From contig URDW01000005.1 in the NCBI GenBank assembly GCA_900546735.1, forward strand, positions 1 through 26,445: DNA of 26,445 bases, read 5' to 3'. Below are positions 1-6,071 of the stretch, one piece after another (positions within the stretch are counted from its first letter, which is position 1; each line of letters opens with the position of its first letter). Both the position numbers and the translations under genes were made by a program. The stretch comes from an uncultured Oscillospiraceae bacterium (lineage in GTDB: Bacteria; Bacillota; Clostridia; Oscillospirales; Acutalibacteraceae). The notes under the pieces were generated by a model. It saw only the letters and a program-made list of their open reading frames with translations. It was not told the origin of the DNA and searched no databases.

Positions 1-147
1 GGCATGGGCCGCTGCCAGGGCGGCTTTTGCGGGCCGCGTGTGCTGGAGATCCTGGCACGCGAGACCGAGACGCCGCAGACCGAGATCCTGCAGGATGCGC
101 AGGACAGCTGCATACTGACCGGCGAAACGAAAACGGAGGAGAAGTAA
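1..147 (+). CDS. C-terminal fragment of GlpA-like FAD-dependent glycerol-3-phosphate dehydrogenase (5' truncated by window)
   Basis: The window opens inside this gene; reading frame 1 runs 48 codons to a TAA at 145-147. The visible tail starts [14 protein letters not shown], the end of the BFD-like [2Fe-2S] domain found at the C-terminus of anaerobic-type GlpA and related FAD oxidoreductases; the two cysteines spaced C-x4-C are the last two of the usual four ligands. The enzyme family oxidises sn-glycerol-3-phosphate to dihydroxyacetone phosphate. The next gene starts one base after the stop, so this is the upstream member of an operon with a GlpB-like flavoprotein and a DUF1667 protein. The substrate is inferred from this gene order. 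Confidence 0.8.
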   Translation, partial: GMGRCQGGFCGPRVLEILARETETPQTEILQDAQDSCILTGETKTEEK

Positions 148-148
148 T

Positions 149-1414
149 ATGGTATACGACCTGATCGTGATCGGCGGCGGACCCGCCGGCCTGGCTGCCG
201 CATACGCCGCCTGGAACAAAGGCCTGCGGCATGTGCTGATTCTGGAGCGCGACAAAGAGCTTGGCGGCATTTTGAACCAGTGCATCCACAACGGCTTTGG
301 TCTGCATTATTTCAAAGAACAGCTGACCGGCCCGGAATACGCCGAGCGCTTTATTGACATGGTGCGCACGACCGGCATTGAAGTGATGCTGGACACGATG
401 GTGCTGCATGTGACGAAAGACAAGAAGGTGCACGCCATTAATACCGAAAAAGGCTACCAGATCCTGGAAGCCAAAAGCATTGTGCTGGCCATGGGCTGCC
501 GTGAGCGCACACGCGGCGCCATTTCCATTCCCGGCACGCGGCCGGCCGGCGTGCTGACCGCCGGCGCGGCACAGCGCTATGTGAACATGGAGGGCTACAT
601 GGTCGGCAAGCGCGTGGTGATCCTGGGTTCCGGCGACATTGGCCTGATCATGGCGCGCCGCATGACACTGGAGGGCGCCAAGGTGCTTGCCTGCGTGGAG
701 CTGATGCCCTACTCCGGCGGCCTGCAGCGCAACATCGTGCAGTGCCTGGAGGATTTCGGCATTCCGCTTTACCTTTCACACACCATTACAGACATTAAAG
801 GCAAAAGCCGTGTGGAACAGGTCACCGTTTCCAAAGTTGATGAAAAACGCAACCCCATCCCAGGTACGGAGATGGTATTCGACTGCGACACCGTGCTGCT
901 GAGCGTTGGCCTCATTCCCGAAAACGAGCTAACGAGAGAAGCCGGCATAGAAATGGACCCGCGCACAAACGGCGCAGCCGTAAACGAAAACAAAGAGACG
1001 TCTGTGCCCGGCATTTTCGCCTGCGGCAATGTGCTGCATGTGCACGACCTGGTCGACTTTGTCACCGCCGAAAGCACGGCGGCCGGCGAAGCGGCGGCCG
1101 ACTATGTGCTGGGGCAGGACAGCCGCGCCGAAAACGGCAAAACCGTGCATGTAAAAACGAATGATGCAATCGGTTACACGGTGCCCCAGCAGTTTCACAC
1201 CGGCGCGCCGGGCGGCGTGGAATTTTACTTCCGCGTGCGCCGCGTATTTGAAAAAAGCACGGTAACGTTTACAGACGGCGACACCGTGATCGCCAAATTC
1301 AAACGGCAGCACATGGCGCCCGGCGAAATGGAAAAAGTCATGCTGCCAAAGGTGCTGCTTGACCGGATCCGTTCGGACGAGATCACCGTGTCTGCACAGG
1401 AGGAAACGATATGA
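149..1414 (+). CDS. NAD(P)/FAD-dependent oxidoreductase, GlpB-like subunit
   Basis: A 421-residue flavoprotein. The N-terminus carries the dinucleotide-binding motif VIGGGPAGLAAAYAA (about residues 7-21), and a second Rossmann motif VVILGSGDIGLIMARRM lies near residues 155-171, the two-domain layout of pyridine nucleotide-disulfide oxidoreductases. The FAD-closing segment GIFACGNVLHVHDLVD is near residue 290. There is no redox CxxC as in thioredoxin reductase; single cysteines occur in LNQCIHNG and AMGCRER. It starts one base after the GlpA-like gene (GGAGGAG just upstream) and overlaps the DUF1667 gene by 4 bases (ATGA), so the three are translationally coupled. In Clostridia this trio is usually annotated as glycerol-3-phosphate dehydrogenase; another 2-hydroxy substrate is possible. 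Confidence 0.88.
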   Translation: MVYDLIVIGGGPAGLAAAYAAWNKGLRHVLILERDKELGGILNQCIHNGFGLHYFKEQLTGPEYAERFIDMVRTTGIEVMLDTMVLHVTKDKKVHAINTEKGYQILEAKSIVLAMGCRERTRGAISIPGTRPAGVLTAGAAQRYVNMEGYMVGKRVVILGSGDIGLIMARRMTLEGAKVLACVELMPYSGGLQRNIVQCLEDFGIPLYLSHTITDIKGKSRVEQVTVSKVDEKRNPIPGTEMVFDCDTVLLSVGLIPENELTREAGIEMDPRTNGAAVNENKETSVPGIFACGNVLHVHDLVDFVTAESTAAGEAAADYVLGQDSRAENGKTVHVKTNDAIGYTVPQQFHTGAPGGVEFYFRVRRVFEKSTVTFTDGDTVIAKFKRQHMAPGEMEKVMLPKVLLDRIRSDEITVSAQEETI

Positions 1415-1761
1415 CAGAACTGATCTGTATTATGTGCCCAAAGGGCTGCCGGCTGAAGGTAGACGAAGAAAACGGCTTTCAGGTGACCGGCAACAGCTGT
1501 GAAAAGGGCGCCGTCTACGGCAAAAACGAACTGCAAAACCCAACGCGCGTCATCACATCTACCGTAAAGATCGACAGCCGCACACACCGCCGGCTGCCGG
1601 TTAAGACAAACGGTGAAATCGCCAAAGGCAAAATCATGCAGGCCACAGCCCTGCTGAACCGTGTGACCGTGAAAACGCCGGTGCACTGCGGCGACGTGGT
1701 GCTGAAAAACGTGCTGGACAGCGGCGTGGATTTTGTGAGCACAAAAACCGTACTGGAATAA
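1411..1761 (+). CDS. DUF1667 domain protein, small cysteine-motif partner of GlpA/GlpB-like oxidoreductase
   Basis: A 116-residue protein with an N-terminal cysteine cluster, C6-x2-C9-P-x-G-C13 followed by C30 (GNSCEKG), which looks like a metal or Fe-S site. The core NPTRVITSTVKI matches what I recall of DUF1667. This family almost always sits beside the two flavoproteins upstream, where it may play the electron-transfer role that GlpC plays in Escherichia coli; that role is inferred from position. It overlaps the preceding gene by ATGA and is the last gene of the operon, followed by a hairpin terminator. Confidence 0.85.
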   Translation: MTELICIMCPKGCRLKVDEENGFQVTGNSCEKGAVYGKNELQNPTRVITSTVKIDSRTHRRLPVKTNGEIAKGKIMQATALLNRVTVKTPVHCGDVVLKNVLDSGVDFVSTKTVLE

Positions 1762-1769
1762 CGGCATAA

Positions 1770-1807
1770 AAAACACCGCTGCGGGCAGCTGCCCGCGGCG
1801 GTGTTTT
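1770..1807. terminator. Bidirectional rho-independent terminator between the glp-like operon and suf
   Basis: Arms 1770-1786 and 1791-1807 pair over 17 positions (AAAACACCGC with GCGGTGTTTT, then GCGGGC with GCCCGC, one T-G pair between) around an AGCT loop. A/T runs at both outer ends let it serve the plus operon ending at 1761 and the minus operon ending at 1827. Confidence 0.85.
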
Positions 1808-1826
1808 CTGCTGTTGAACGATGGAC

Positions 1827-2744
1827 TTACTTCAAAAAGCCCTGAATGATGACCTCTTCTGCCTCATCCTGGGTCATGCCGAAAGTCATCAGCTTCAGCA
1901 GCTGGTCATTGTTGATCTTGCCGATCGCGGCTTCGTGGATCAGCTGGGCATCTGAATTCTGCGCATCGATCTCGGGAATCGACGAGATCTTCGCGTCGCC
2001 CATGATGATCGAGTCGCACTGCACATGCGCGCGGCACGGCGCGTTGCCGATCACACGCGGGTGGAAGATCTGCACGGAATCGTCTGTGCCGACCGTTCGG
2101 GAAATGACCTGGGTAGAGGCATCGTCGCCGTCCAGCGAAATGTCTACATTGCTTTCGGCAAACTGGCTGCCGTGCGTCATCAGACGCTCCGTAATGACCA
2201 GCTTGGCGCCGCTTTGCAAATGGGCGCTCGTGTCGCGCTTGGTGGAATCCACCCCTTTGATCTGTACCATTTCCATGTCCGCATAGGAATTTTCATCCAT
2301 ATAAACGACTGTGGTCGGGTTCAGCACTTTGTCGCCGGTGCCCTCCCCTTCGCCGTAATGCTTTTCTATATACTTCACACGGGCGTTTTTGCCCACATGG
2401 AACGTGTGGATGCCGTCGTGCTGGCTTTTCTGGTCGCCGCAGTTGTGGATGCCGCAGCCGGCCACGATGACCACGTCCGCATCCTCTCCAATATAGAAAT
2501 CGTTATAGACCACATCGTCCAGGCCCGTTTCGGTCAGGATGACCGGAATATGCACGCTTTCGTGCTTGGTGCCGGGCTTGATGATGATGTCGATGCCGGG
2601 CTTGTCTTCTTTAGAGACAATATCAATATTTGCACTGCTTCTTCTGCCCATGGCCTGGCCGTTTTTACGAATGTTGTAAGCGCCGATCGGCGTTTCGTGA
2701 ATATCGGCGACTGCCTCAAGCAGATCCGCATCGATTCTGTCCAT
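1827..2744 (-). CDS. sufB: SufB/SufD-family Fe-S cluster scaffold, short (SmsB-like) form
   Basis: A 305-residue protein, much shorter than classical SufB (about 470-495). The C-terminal beta-helix core is clear: AHVQCDSIIMGD with C243 corresponds to the catalytic cysteine of E. coli SufB (C405), and LIHEAA supplies H270/E271, matching the conserved SufB acidic/His position. It therefore looks SufB-like rather than SufD-like in function, although the length class is often labelled SufD. C97 and C102 (GCGIHNCG) form an extra C-x4-C pair. It follows sufC with a 3-base gap. No sufS, sufU or sufD is adjacent, which fits the two-component SUF-like minimal (SMS) systems described in methanogens and some Clostridia. 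It would assemble Fe-S clusters in the cytoplasm with SufC. Confidence 0.88.
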   Translation of the reverse strand: MDRIDADLLEAVADIHETPIGAYNIRKNGQAMGRRSSANIDIVSKEDKPGIDIIIKPGTKHESVHIPVILTETGLDDVVYNDFYIGEDADVVIVAGCGIHNCGDQKSQHDGIHTFHVGKNARVKYIEKHYGEGEGTGDKVLNPTTVVYMDENSYADMEMVQIKGVDSTKRDTSAHLQSGAKLVITERLMTHGSQFAESNVDISLDGDDASTQVISRTVGTDDSVQIFHPRVIGNAPCRAHVQCDSIIMGDAKISSIPEIDAQNSDAQLIHEAAIGKINNDQLLKLMTFGMTQDEAEEVIIQGFLK

Positions 2745-2747
2745 AGC

Positions 2748-3485
2748 TTACTCGCTCTCCTTTCTGAATGCGCAGGCATTCTCTTCGCCCAGATCCTTCA
2801 AAAGACCCGGGAAGATCTCATCCTTTGCACCCTGCTTTCTGATTTTGCCGTTTGCAACGATAATGATCTCGTCTGCAAGCTGCATGATCCTTTCCTGGTG
2901 GGAAATGATCAAAACGGTTTTGTGACGGCGCTTGGAAATGGTCTTGAAGCTTTCGACCAGCTTGGCAAAGCTCCAAAGGTCGATACCGGCCTCGGGCTCG
3001 TCATAAATAGCCAGTTCCAGATTGCGCGCCATCAGTGTGGCGATCTCGATCCTTTTGACCTCGCCGCCGGAAAGAGAGGAATCCACCTCACGGTTCAAAT
3101 AGTCTGCCGAACAAAGGCCCACGGCCGTCAGATACAGCGAACACGCATCGGCCGGCAGTTCCCGGCCGCTTGCCAGGCTGAGCAGCTTGCGCACCGTCAT
3201 GCCCTTGAAACGGGCCGGCGTCTGAAACGCGTAGCCAATGCCGAGCTTGGAGCGCTCATAGATCGGCAAATCGGTAATATCCTGACCGTTAAAAAGGATC
3301 TGGCCGGAAGTGGGCTTTTCAATGCCCATGATGAGTTTGGCCAGCGTGGATTTGCCGCCGCCGTTCGGACCGGTCACGACAATAAACTTGCCGCTTTCGA
3401 TCTGAAGGGAAATTTTATCTATAATCTCAAGCTCGCCGCCGTCTGACGATTCGACCTTGAATTCGACATCACGCAGTTCAAGCAT
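2748..3485 (-). CDS. sufC: Fe-S cluster assembly ATPase SufC
   Basis: A 245-residue soluble ABC ATPase. It has Walker A GPNGGGKST (39-47), signature LSGGEVKR (138-145), Walker B and catalytic glutamate in AIYDEPEAGID (D162/E163), and switch histidine H196 in IISHQE; the signature and Walker B text are characteristic of SufC. I start it at the ATG at 3485: this is where homology begins (MLELRDVEFK) and GAAAGGAAG lies about 10 bases upstream. A longer in-frame start at 3533 would lie upstream of the predicted transcription start. SufC energises cluster assembly on SufB. It is the first gene of the operon and sits behind tandem PerR/Fur-like boxes. Confidence 0.92.
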   Translation of the reverse strand: MLELRDVEFKVESSDGGELEIIDKISLQIESGKFIVVTGPNGGGKSTLAKLIMGIEKPTSGQILFNGQDITDLPIYERSKLGIGYAFQTPARFKGMTVRKLLSLASGRELPADACSLYLTAVGLCSADYLNREVDSSLSGGEVKRIEIATLMARNLELAIYDEPEAGIDLWSFAKLVESFKTISKRRHKTVLIISHQERIMQLADEIIIVANGKIRKQGAKDEIFPGLLKDLGEENACAFRKESE

Positions 3486-3510
3486 ATTAATAATACTTCC
3501 TTTCTTTAAA

Positions 3511-3542
3511 GTATAATCATTATAATCTGACAATCGTTATAA
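3511..3542 (-). promoter_or_regulatory. Tandem 7-1-7 operator boxes (PerR/Fur-family type) on the suf promoter
   Basis: Box 1 (3511-3525, plus strand GTATAATCATTATAA) matches the Bacillus PerR consensus TTATAATNATTATAA at 13 of 14 defined positions. Box 2 (3528-3542, TGACAATCGTTATAA) matches the PerR or the Fur consensus at 11 of 14. They are offset by 17 bp. Box 1 covers the -10 and box 2 fills the -35/-10 spacer, so binding should block transcription. Which Fur-family member binds cannot be read from the site. Confidence 0.65.
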
Positions 3543-3547
3543 AGCAA
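3519..3547 (-). promoter_or_regulatory. Sigma-A promoter of the sufC-sufB operon
   Basis: On the minus strand: -35 TTGCTT (3547-3542), 17-bp spacer, -10 TATAAT (3524-3519). Transcription should start near 3512, about 27 bases before the sufC start. Confidence 0.75.
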
Positions 3548-3716
3548 TAGATGCGGTAAAAATTTGACAGAATGTTTGAAATTTCTGCATATTTTCAGGC
3601 TATTTCCGGCAAAATCCCCAGCACACGCTTTTGCAAATTAATTACGAGAAAACAATACAAAAACAAGAGAAAAAATGAGAAAATAAAAGAAAACAGTTTT
3701 GAAAATAAAAGAGGTG

Positions 3717-3745
3717 TTGACACGAATTTTATTTTGTGCTATGAT
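3717..3745 (+). promoter_or_regulatory. Sigma-A promoter of rplM-rpsI
   Basis: Perfect -35 TTGACA (3717-3722), 17-bp spacer, -10 TATGAT (3740-3745). An A-rich, UP-element-like tract lies directly upstream (about 3650-3710). The predicted leader is about 40 nt, with a small hairpin CTC-GAAAA-GAG (near 3756-3766). I cannot assign it to the L13 autoregulatory leader family. Confidence 0.88.
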
Positions 3746-3792
3746 AGCGGCGCACTCGAAAAGAGACCAATCTATTAATCGGAGGAAGAATT

Positions 3793-4218
3793 ATGTCTAC
3801 AACAATGCCTAAAGCAGACATGGAACGTAAATGGTATGTTATTGACGCTGCTGACAAGCCGCTTGGCAGAGTGGCCGCGCAGGCTGCCACCCTTCTCAGA
3901 GGCAAGCACAAGACGACCTTTGCACCCCATGCCGACTGCGGCGATTTTGTCATCATCATCAACACCGACAAAGCTGTGCTGACCGGCGGCAAAATCGAAA
4001 AGAAAATGTACCAGCACCACACCGGCTACATCGGCCACCTGAAAGAAGTCAGCTACAAAACGCTGATGGCTGAAAAGTCTGACTTTGCTATGCTCAAAGC
4101 GGTAAAAGGCATGCTGCCCGACACTACGCTCGGCAGAAAGCAGCTGACCAGATGCAGAGTTTTCAAAGGCGCAGATCACAAGCATCAGGCTCAAAAACCC
4201 GAAGCCTGGGAAATGTAA
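3793..4218 (+). CDS. rplM: 50S ribosomal protein L13
   Basis: A 141-residue L13. Recognisable blocks are RKWYVIDAADKPLGRVAAQ near the N-terminus, the central GDFVIIINTDK, and KKMYQHHTGYIGHLK; the C-terminal region has VKGMLPDTTLGRKQLTRCRVF (the MLP motif typical of L13). The length fits the family (about 140-150). The start is preceded by CGGAGGAAG. It is first in the conserved rplM-rpsI operon, 13 bases ahead of rpsI, and functions in early assembly of the large ribosomal subunit. Confidence 0.98.
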   Translation: MSTTMPKADMERKWYVIDAADKPLGRVAAQAATLLRGKHKTTFAPHADCGDFVIIINTDKAVLTGGKIEKKMYQHHTGYIGHLKEVSYKTLMAEKSDFAMLKAVKGMLPDTTLGRKQLTRCRVFKGADHKHQAQKPEAWEM

Positions 4219-4231
4219 GGGAGGTTAAATC

Positions 4232-4630
4232 ATGTACGAGACAAATCCTTATTTCTACGGTACAGGCAGAAGAAAAGAGTCTGTAGCCAGAGTCCGCGTA
4301 TACGCCGGCACCGGCAAAGTTACGATCAATGACCGTGACATCGACGATTATTTCGGTCTAGAAACGCTCAAGCGCATCGTGCGCCAGCCGCTTGCCCTGA
4401 CCGAAACCACAGAAAAGTTTGACATTGTCTGCCGCGTAAGCGGCGGCGGCGTGACCGGCCAGGCCGGCGCCATCCGCCACGGCATTGCCAGAGCCCTTCT
4501 TCAGTACGACGAGAGCCTTCGCCCCGCGCTGAAGAAAGCCGGTTTCCTGACCCGCGACCCGAGAATGAAAGAGCGCAAAAAGTACGGCCTTAAAAAAGCC
4601 CGCCGCGCACCGCAGTTCTCCAAGAGATAA
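4232..4630 (+). CDS. rpsI: 30S ribosomal protein S9
   Basis: A 132-residue S9. Diagnostic features are [15 protein letters not shown] near the N-terminus, [20 protein letters not shown] in the middle, and the basic C-terminal tail ending in FSKR, whose last residues reach the ribosomal P site. GGGAGG precedes the ATG. It is cotranscribed with rplM and ends at a strong terminator. Confidence 0.98.
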   Translation: MYETNPYFYGTGRRKESVARVRVYAGTGKVTINDRDIDDYFGLETLKRIVRQPLALTETTEKFDIVCRVSGGGVTGQAGAIRHGIARALLQYDESLRPALKKAGFLTRDPRMKERKKYGLKKARRAPQFSKR

Positions 4631-4640
4631 TCTGTTCCAA

Positions 4641-4671
4641 AACGCCTCTGTTTATGCAGAGGCGTTTTTTT
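4641..4671 (+). terminator. Rho-independent terminator of rplM-rpsI
   Basis: Ten-base-pair perfect stem AACGCCTCTG (4641-4650) with CAGAGGCGTT (4657-4666), loop TTTATG, then a T run to 4671. Confidence 0.92.
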
Positions 4672-4689
4672 GATCGTTTCGGAAAGGTA

Positions 4690-4718
4690 TTTACACACCT
4701 GACGTGTTACAATATAAC
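4690..4718 (+). promoter_or_regulatory. Promoter of the araC-like/APH pair
   Basis: -35 TTTACA (4690-4695), 17-bp spacer, -10 TATAAC (4713-4718). The leader would be about 20 nt before the ATG at 4744. Confidence 0.6.
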
Positions 4719-4743
4719 CAGCCTGCAGGCAAGGAGGGTGCGC

Positions 4744-5100
4744 ATGGATCCCCGCACGATCATACAAAACACGCTTGACTACATTGAAACCCATTTGGAA
4801 AACGACCTGACACCGGACGGTCTTTGCCGCACAGCCGGTTATTCCCGCGCGCACTTTTGCCGGCTTTTCCAGCACTTTACCGGGCTGCCCGTGGGCAAAT
4901 ATATCGCCCGGCGAAGGTTGCTGCACGCGGCGTACAAAACGGCGGCCGGCAGCAGCAAAACAGAAGCCGCCTTTTTCTACGGGTTTTCAACCTATGCCGG
5001 CTTTTACAAAGCGTTTGTGCGGGAATTCGGCTGCAGCCCCTCTGCTTTTACCAAACACCGAAAGGCCTTACCGAATCAATCTGATGCAGGAGGCATATAA
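4744..5100 (+). CDS. AraC-family transcriptional regulator, DNA-binding domain only
   Basis: A 118-residue protein consisting of little but the two helix-turn-helix motifs of AraC/XylS. HTH1 lies around LCRTAGYSRAHFCRLFQHFTGLPVGKY and HTH2 around EAAFFYGFSTYAGFYKAFVREFGCSPSAF. No ligand-binding domain is fused, as in MarA/SoxS-type activators. The start is the ATG at 4744 because AAGGAGG lies 6 bases upstream; an earlier ATG at 4654 sits inside the rpsI terminator. It is followed after one base by the APH-family gene, so it probably belongs with it. Many AraC proteins of this clostridial type carry a C-terminal effector domain that is missing here. Confidence 0.85.
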   Translation: MDPRTIIQNTLDYIETHLENDLTPDGLCRTAGYSRAHFCRLFQHFTGLPVGKYIARRRLLHAAYKTAAGSSKTEAAFFYGFSTYAGFYKAFVREFGCSPSAFTKHRKALPNQSDAGGI

Positions 5101-5101
5101 A

Positions 5102-6009
5102 ATGATCACGACCGAAGAGATCCGCCTGGCAGCTGCCCACTGGGGGCTGCAGGCAGAAGAGATACGGCCGATCTATAACGAAAACACCGGCCACAAAAAC
5201 GAACGCGCCTGTTCTGTCGGGGAAAACCACATTATAAAGTTTTCGGCGAACCCCGGCAAAATCCGCACAGAACTCCATGTGACCGAACGATTAAAACGCG
5301 CCGGTCTGCCTGTGGCAGAAGCTGTAAAAAGCTTGGACGGCAGCATATGCGTGCCGCAGGGCGAGCTGTACTTTTATGTAACCAAACGGCTTGACGGACA
5401 GCCGCTGCGCTGCGACACACTTTTGCAAGCACCGTCCCTGGCCGAAACGATCGGTGAAAATATTGCCCGGCTGCACCTGGCGCTGAAAGCGTTTGATGAA
5501 ACACAGTATGCGCCAAGCAATCTGGCCAAAGAGGTAGAAAACGCCTGCCCTACTGTGTGCGCAAAAATCGCTCCGGCCAAAATGCCGAATGATTTTGCCG
5601 CCAAATTTGCAAAACTTTACGCAGCGCCGCCAAAGCAGGTCATTCACCGCGACCTTTCCCCGGGCAATATGCTGTTTGACGGCAAACAATTCAAGGGCTT
5701 TATCGACTTTGAAATGACCCAAACAGGCACAAGGCTGTTTGACATCTGCTACTGCGCGACAGCGATTTTGTCGGAAGGCTTCCCTGCGCCAAACGTCCGA
5801 AAAATTTGGCCGGAAATTCTGAAATATCTGCTTTGCGGTTATGCGCGCATTACACCGCTAAATGAGGACGAAATACAGGCGTGCCAATGATGCTTTTGGC
5901 CATTCAAACGATCTGCGTGCACCACTTCAGTCGGTTTGACAAATACGAAACGCTTGCCAAAACCAACGCCGAAATGCTGCGCTATCTGCTGCAAAACATG
6001 TGGAAATAA
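5102..6009 (+). pseudogene. APH-family (aminoglycoside/choline phosphotransferase-like) kinase, frameshifted near the 3' end
   Basis: The first frame starts at the ATG at 5102 (AGGAGG 9 bases upstream) and stops at TGA 5888-5890 after 262 residues. It contains the APH catalytic loop HRDLSPGN and the metal-binding IDFE segment. Reading the next frame from 5881 gives VPMMLLAIQTICV and continues to NAEMLRYLLQN, ending at TAA 6007-6009, exactly the kind of helical C-terminus APH proteins have. A single missing base at about 5880/5881 would restore one continuous ~302-residue protein (EIQA-VPMMLL). The truncated product keeps all catalytic motifs and may retain function. A sequencing error is the other explanation. 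The physiological substrate is unknown; antibiotic resistance should not be assumed. Confidence 0.82.
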
Positions 6010-6043
6010 GCAAGATGCTTTACCGTTCTTTCTCAACAAAGTA

Positions 6044-6071
6044 GCCGGAGGCAATGCCTCCGGCCCTTTTT
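6044..6071 (+). terminator. Rho-independent terminator after the APH gene
   Basis: Nine-base-pair perfect stem GCCGGAGGC (6044-6052) with GCCTCCGGC (6056-6064), loop AAT, then CC and a T-rich tract. The tract overlaps the stop codon of the convergent ATPase gene at 6070. Confidence 0.88.

Noticed and set aside
2025..3446. Long open frame on the plus strand (473 codons) opposite the suf genes
   Set aside because: It is the antisense of two well-supported genes with diagnostic motifs; its translation has no recognisable domain and no Shine-Dalgarno.
3572..3778. 68-codon plus-strand frame in the suf/rplM intergenic region
   Set aside because: It runs through the A-rich tract and the rplM promoter; the Lys/Asn-rich translation is what such a tract yields by chance, and no ribosome binding site is seen.
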